A DNA stretch of 64,000 nucleotides. It comes from UBA3006 sp036746695. Lineage in GTDB: Bacteria > Actinomycetota > Acidimicrobiia > Acidimicrobiales > Ilumatobacteraceae. The stretch covers positions 1,674,001 through 1,738,000 of the forward strand of contig DAIODP010000001.1 in the NCBI GenBank assembly GCA_036746695.1. Reading direction: 5' to 3'. Numbering within the stretch: position 1 is the first letter of the stretch; each line of letters opens with the position of its first letter. A program made the position numbers and the translations under genes. This document shows positions 61,625 to 64,000 of this stretch, piece after piece. The notes under the pieces were generated by a model. It was not told where the DNA came from. It saw only the letters and a list, made by a program, of their open reading frames with translations, and ran no database searches.

Positions 61625-61677
61625 GGGCAAATGGTACCGTTCTACAACTATTCATTCAGGATCGAACGGAGCCAAAA

Positions 61678-62880
61678 ATGTCCGAAGCAGTCATTGTCGC
61701 AACAGCCCGCAGCCCAATTGGTCGTGCAAATAAGGGCAGCCTTATCGACTTGCGCCCGGACGACATGTCGGCGCAAATTGTGCGCGCACTGATGGCCAAG
61801 GTTCCACAGGTGAAGGCCAGCGACGTGGAAGACCTCATGCTTGGCATTGGCCAGCCTGCAGGCGAAGGCGGTTTCAACATTGGTCGTATGGTGGCAATTC
61901 TTGCTGGCCTCGACGATGTCCCTGGCGTAACTGTTAACCGTTACTGCTCGTCCAGCTTGCAGACCATTCGCATGGCTGCACATGCCATCAACGCTGGCGA
62001 AGGCGATTGCTTTATCGCAGCAGGCGTAGAGACAGTCAGTCGTTACGCGCACGGCGCAAGCGACATGGCGCCGAACGCAATCTTCAAGCCTTCGGGCGAG
62101 CGCACCAAGTTGCGTGCAGGAGGCGGCCAGCCAATATGGACTGCACCAACAGGTTTGCCAGACGCTTACATCGCCATGGGCCAGACTGCAGAAAACGTTC
62201 GCGAAGTTGAGGGTGTTACTCGCGAAGAGATGGACGCATTCGGTGCACGTTCGCAGCAGTTGGCTGTGAAGAACCAACAGAACGGTTTCTTCGAACGCGA
62301 AATTACGCCGCTCACACTTCCAGACGGCACGGTTGTCAGCAAAGATGATGGCCCACGCGACGGCACCACAGCAGAAGGGCTTGCAGCACTCAAGCCAGTG
62401 TTCCGCCCCGACGGCCAGATCACTGCAGGCAACGCATGCCCACTGAACGATGGTGCCGCGGCAGTCATGGTGATGAGCGCAAAGAAAGCTAAGCAACTTG
62501 GCATCACGCCACTTGCACGCATAATTTCGTCGGGTGTTTCTGGGCTTAACCCAGAGATCATGGGCCTTGGCCCAATCGAAGCATGCCGCCAAGCGCTAAA
62601 GCGTGCGGGCATGACGATTGACAACATCGACCTAGTCGAGATCAACGAAGCATTTGCTGCACAAGTAATCCCATCTGCCAAGCACTTGGGTATCAGCATG
62701 GACAAACTCAACGTGCATGGTGGCGCAATCGCCCTCGGTCACCCATTCGGTATGACCGGCGCACGCATCATGACCACGCTCATCAACGGTTTGCAAAGCA
62801 CCAACAAGACAGTGGGCATGGAGTCCATGTGTGTTGGCGGCGGCCAAGGCATGGCCATGATTGTTGAGCGCCTCAGCTGA
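61678..62880 (+). CDS. Acetyl-CoA acyltransferase (thiolase)
   Basis: 400 residues, ATG with GGAG 7-10 bp upstream. Claisen-type thiolase with all catalytic residues: Cys90 (NRYCSSSLQ), His355 (GGAIALGHPFGMTG) and Cys385 (MCVGGGQGMAM). It cleaves 3-ketoacyl-CoA to acetyl-CoA (beta-oxidation) or works in reverse. Divergent from the P450 gene at 54 bp, so the two may share regulation in lipid or sterol breakdown (inference). The end overlaps the convergent MFS gene by 8 bp. Confidence 0.92.
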   Translation: MSEAVIVATARSPIGRANKGSLIDLRPDDMSAQIVRALMAKVPQVKASDVEDLMLGIGQPAGEGGFNIGRMVAILAGLDDVPGVTVNRYCSSSLQTIRMAAHAINAGEGDCFIAAGVETVSRYAHGASDMAPNAIFKPSGERTKLRAGGGQPIWTAPTGLPDAYIAMGQTAENVREVEGVTREEMDAFGARSQQLAVKNQQNGFFEREITPLTLPDGTVVSKDDGPRDGTTAEGLAALKPVFRPDGQITAGNACPLNDGAAAVMVMSAKKAKQLGITPLARIISSGVSGLNPEIMGLGPIEACRQALKRAGMTIDNIDLVEINEAFAAQVIPSAKHLGISMDKLNVHGGAIALGHPFGMTGARIMTTLINGLQSTNKTVGMESMCVGGGQGMAMIVERLS

Positions 62881-64000
62881 TGTAGTTCAATTGTTCGCGC
62901 CGGTTCAGTCGCCACAACATTAGTGCGGCCGAACCGGTAAGAACCGTCATCAGTAAGCCAACTGCGCCGAATGCGGCGAGTGCGCCAAATGCTCCGTAGA
63001 TAGATGGCGTGCTAAATGCCAACGTCATCGACATCAGCAAACCGGAAGCACCTGCCAAACCTTGGGCCGCAGATGCGCGGCCATGAGGCGCTGCTTTTGC
63101 AACCGCTGCTGCAGACGACGGATACATCAGTGCTTGTGCCACACCCTCAAATACGTTTAAAACGACGACCGGCGCCAACGTGCTGAATGCGCCGTAACCC
63201 GTGACTGCGGGAACAACAAGAATCATCATCCACAACGAAATCTTTTGTGGGTCGTACTTGTCGGCAAGTCGTCCACCGAATGTAGAGAAAATAAAAAACG
63301 GCACGGTGTACAACGCGAACGAAATACCCACCATGGAGTTACCGCCACCCAAGTCGGTGAGATACCTGTCCCATAGGGCATCGAAAATGCCAACTGGCGC
63401 CTGTATCGCCATAGCAACAATGACGGCAATGCGCACGCGCGGGTAGCGCAGTAACTCCAGGCTTGGCTTTCGCGAGTCGGTGGATTTAGGAAGTTGCGGA
63501 AAAGACCGAAACGAAATGGTGAACATCGAAATTAAGTTCACGAAGCCGAACAACAGGAATACCGAACGCAAACCGATTGGGTCAATCAGCAAGCCGCCAA
63601 ACAGTGGGCCGGCAACGAACCCCATCAGTTCAACTCCAGCAAGGCGGCCCAGGCGTTCGCCCCGGCGCTCTGGGTCGACATGCGCAATGAGCGCGCGAAC
63701 TGCGGGGAAGACGAAGCCGAACGACGATCCAATCACTGCTCGGGCTAAAACAAACTGGGGAAGGCCGGTGCCGAAAGCCATGAGCAACGAACCCAATGCG
63801 CCAAGCAACATGCCACCCATGATGAGCCGCTTGGTGTGGCCGCGGTCGGCAAACGGAGAAACAAATAACTGCACGAGGAAGCCAGTAAGAAAACCCGAAC
63901 CCGCAATGAGCCCAAGGCCCGAGTCGGGGAAACCGTAGGTGTCTTGCAAGTCGCCCAACGCGGCGAAGATCACCGAGTTGGATGTGGCTACGGCGAACGA
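62873..64000 (-). CDS. MFS transporter, 5' end outside the window
   Basis: At least 375 residues; a GTG at 63973 would start with VIFAALGDLQ, but the frame stays open to the edge (SFAVATSN) inside the first helix, so the true start lies beyond 64000. About 11-12 hydrophobic segments; MFS motif A is seen in SPFADRGHTKRLIMGGMLLG and again, weaker, in GGRLADKYDPQKI, and motif C-like glycines in the fifth helix. It probably exports a small molecule or drug; the substrate is unknown. Confidence 0.88.
   Translation of the reverse strand, partial: SFAVATSNSVIFAALGDLQDTYGFPDSGLGLIAGSGFLTGFLVQLFVSPFADRGHTKRLIMGGMLLGALGSLLMAFGTGLPQFVLARAVIGSSFGFVFPAVRALIAHVDPERRGERLGRLAGVELMGFVAGPLFGGLLIDPIGLRSVFLLFGFVNLISMFTISFRSFPQLPKSTDSRKPSLELLRYPRVRIAVIVAMAIQAPVGIFDALWDRYLTDLGGGNSMVGISFALYTVPFFIFSTFGGRLADKYDPQKISLWMMILVVPAVTGYGAFSTLAPVVVLNVFEGVAQALMYPSSAAAVAKAAPHGRASAAQGLAGASGLLMSMTLAFSTPSIYGAFGALAAFGAVGLLMTVLTGSAALMLWRLNRREQLNYIS

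Overview
The window looks like a chromosomal segment of a moderately GC-rich member of the Actinomycetota, most likely an aquatic, Acidimicrobiia-type lineage (the class is inference). The actinobacterial signs are the rplS / DUF2469 / yraN block, the order lexA - LysM protein - nrdR with LexA boxes of the form CGAAC-N4-GTTCG, and Ser/Thr- and Val-Pro-Thr-rich linkers in secreted proteins. Packing is dense: many 4-bp start/stop overlaps and convergent overlapping stop codons.

Layout. 1-9.7 kb is a housekeeping block: the end of smc, ftsY, an SGNH-type acyltransferase wedged between ftsY and ffh, then ffh-rpsP-khpA-rimM-trmD-rplS, DUF2469, yraN, an enoyl-CoA hydratase and a small membrane-anchored protein. 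9.7-13.5 kb holds a Tat-exported PhoX phosphatase with a Pho-box-like repeat, rpe, and an rRNA/tRNA uracil-methyltransferase. 13.55-17.28 kb is a 3.7-kb integrative element inserted in the 3' end of tRNA-Lys(CTT): direct repeats, a wHTH protein, an excisionase-like HTH, an accessory protein and a tyrosine integrase. 17.3-18.1 kb is a tRNA graveyard: three related terminator hairpins, a decayed tRNA-His copy, a tRNA-like remnant and the intact tRNA-His(GTG). A class III aminotransferase and a DUF983 protein follow.

20.2-41.5 kb, a third of the window, is one gene for a 7,090-residue exported protein: signal peptide, Ser/Thr stalk, FN3-like domain, I9-like propeptide, subtilisin protease with an intact triad, six glycine-rich modules with a small domain nested inside them, about 16 Ig-like domains, four ~197-residue helical repeats, a Val-Pro-Ile-Thr linker and a C-terminus with about 11-12 membrane segments. 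It is the most unusual object here.

41.5-54.9 kb: recA with a LexA box inside its promoter, miaB-miaA, dapF-hflX-dapC, a secreted Lcl/DUF1566 protein, lexA divergent from a LysM protein that is probably the SOS division inhibitor, nrdR, a RibD-C-like reductase and a molybdopterin oxidoreductase. 54.9-58.2 kb: a DnaA-box-like cluster, a strong promoter with an NrdR-box candidate, and nrdJ (B12-dependent ribonucleotide reductase). The right end has an acyltransferase, a flavin monooxygenase, a cytochrome P450, a thiolase and an MFS transporter cut by the window edge.

Functional links: SRP targeting (ftsY, ffh) beside ribosome and tRNA maturation; SOS control shared by recA, lexA and the LysM gene; NrdR probably acting on nrdJ; dapF and dapC in one lysine/peptidoglycan operon.
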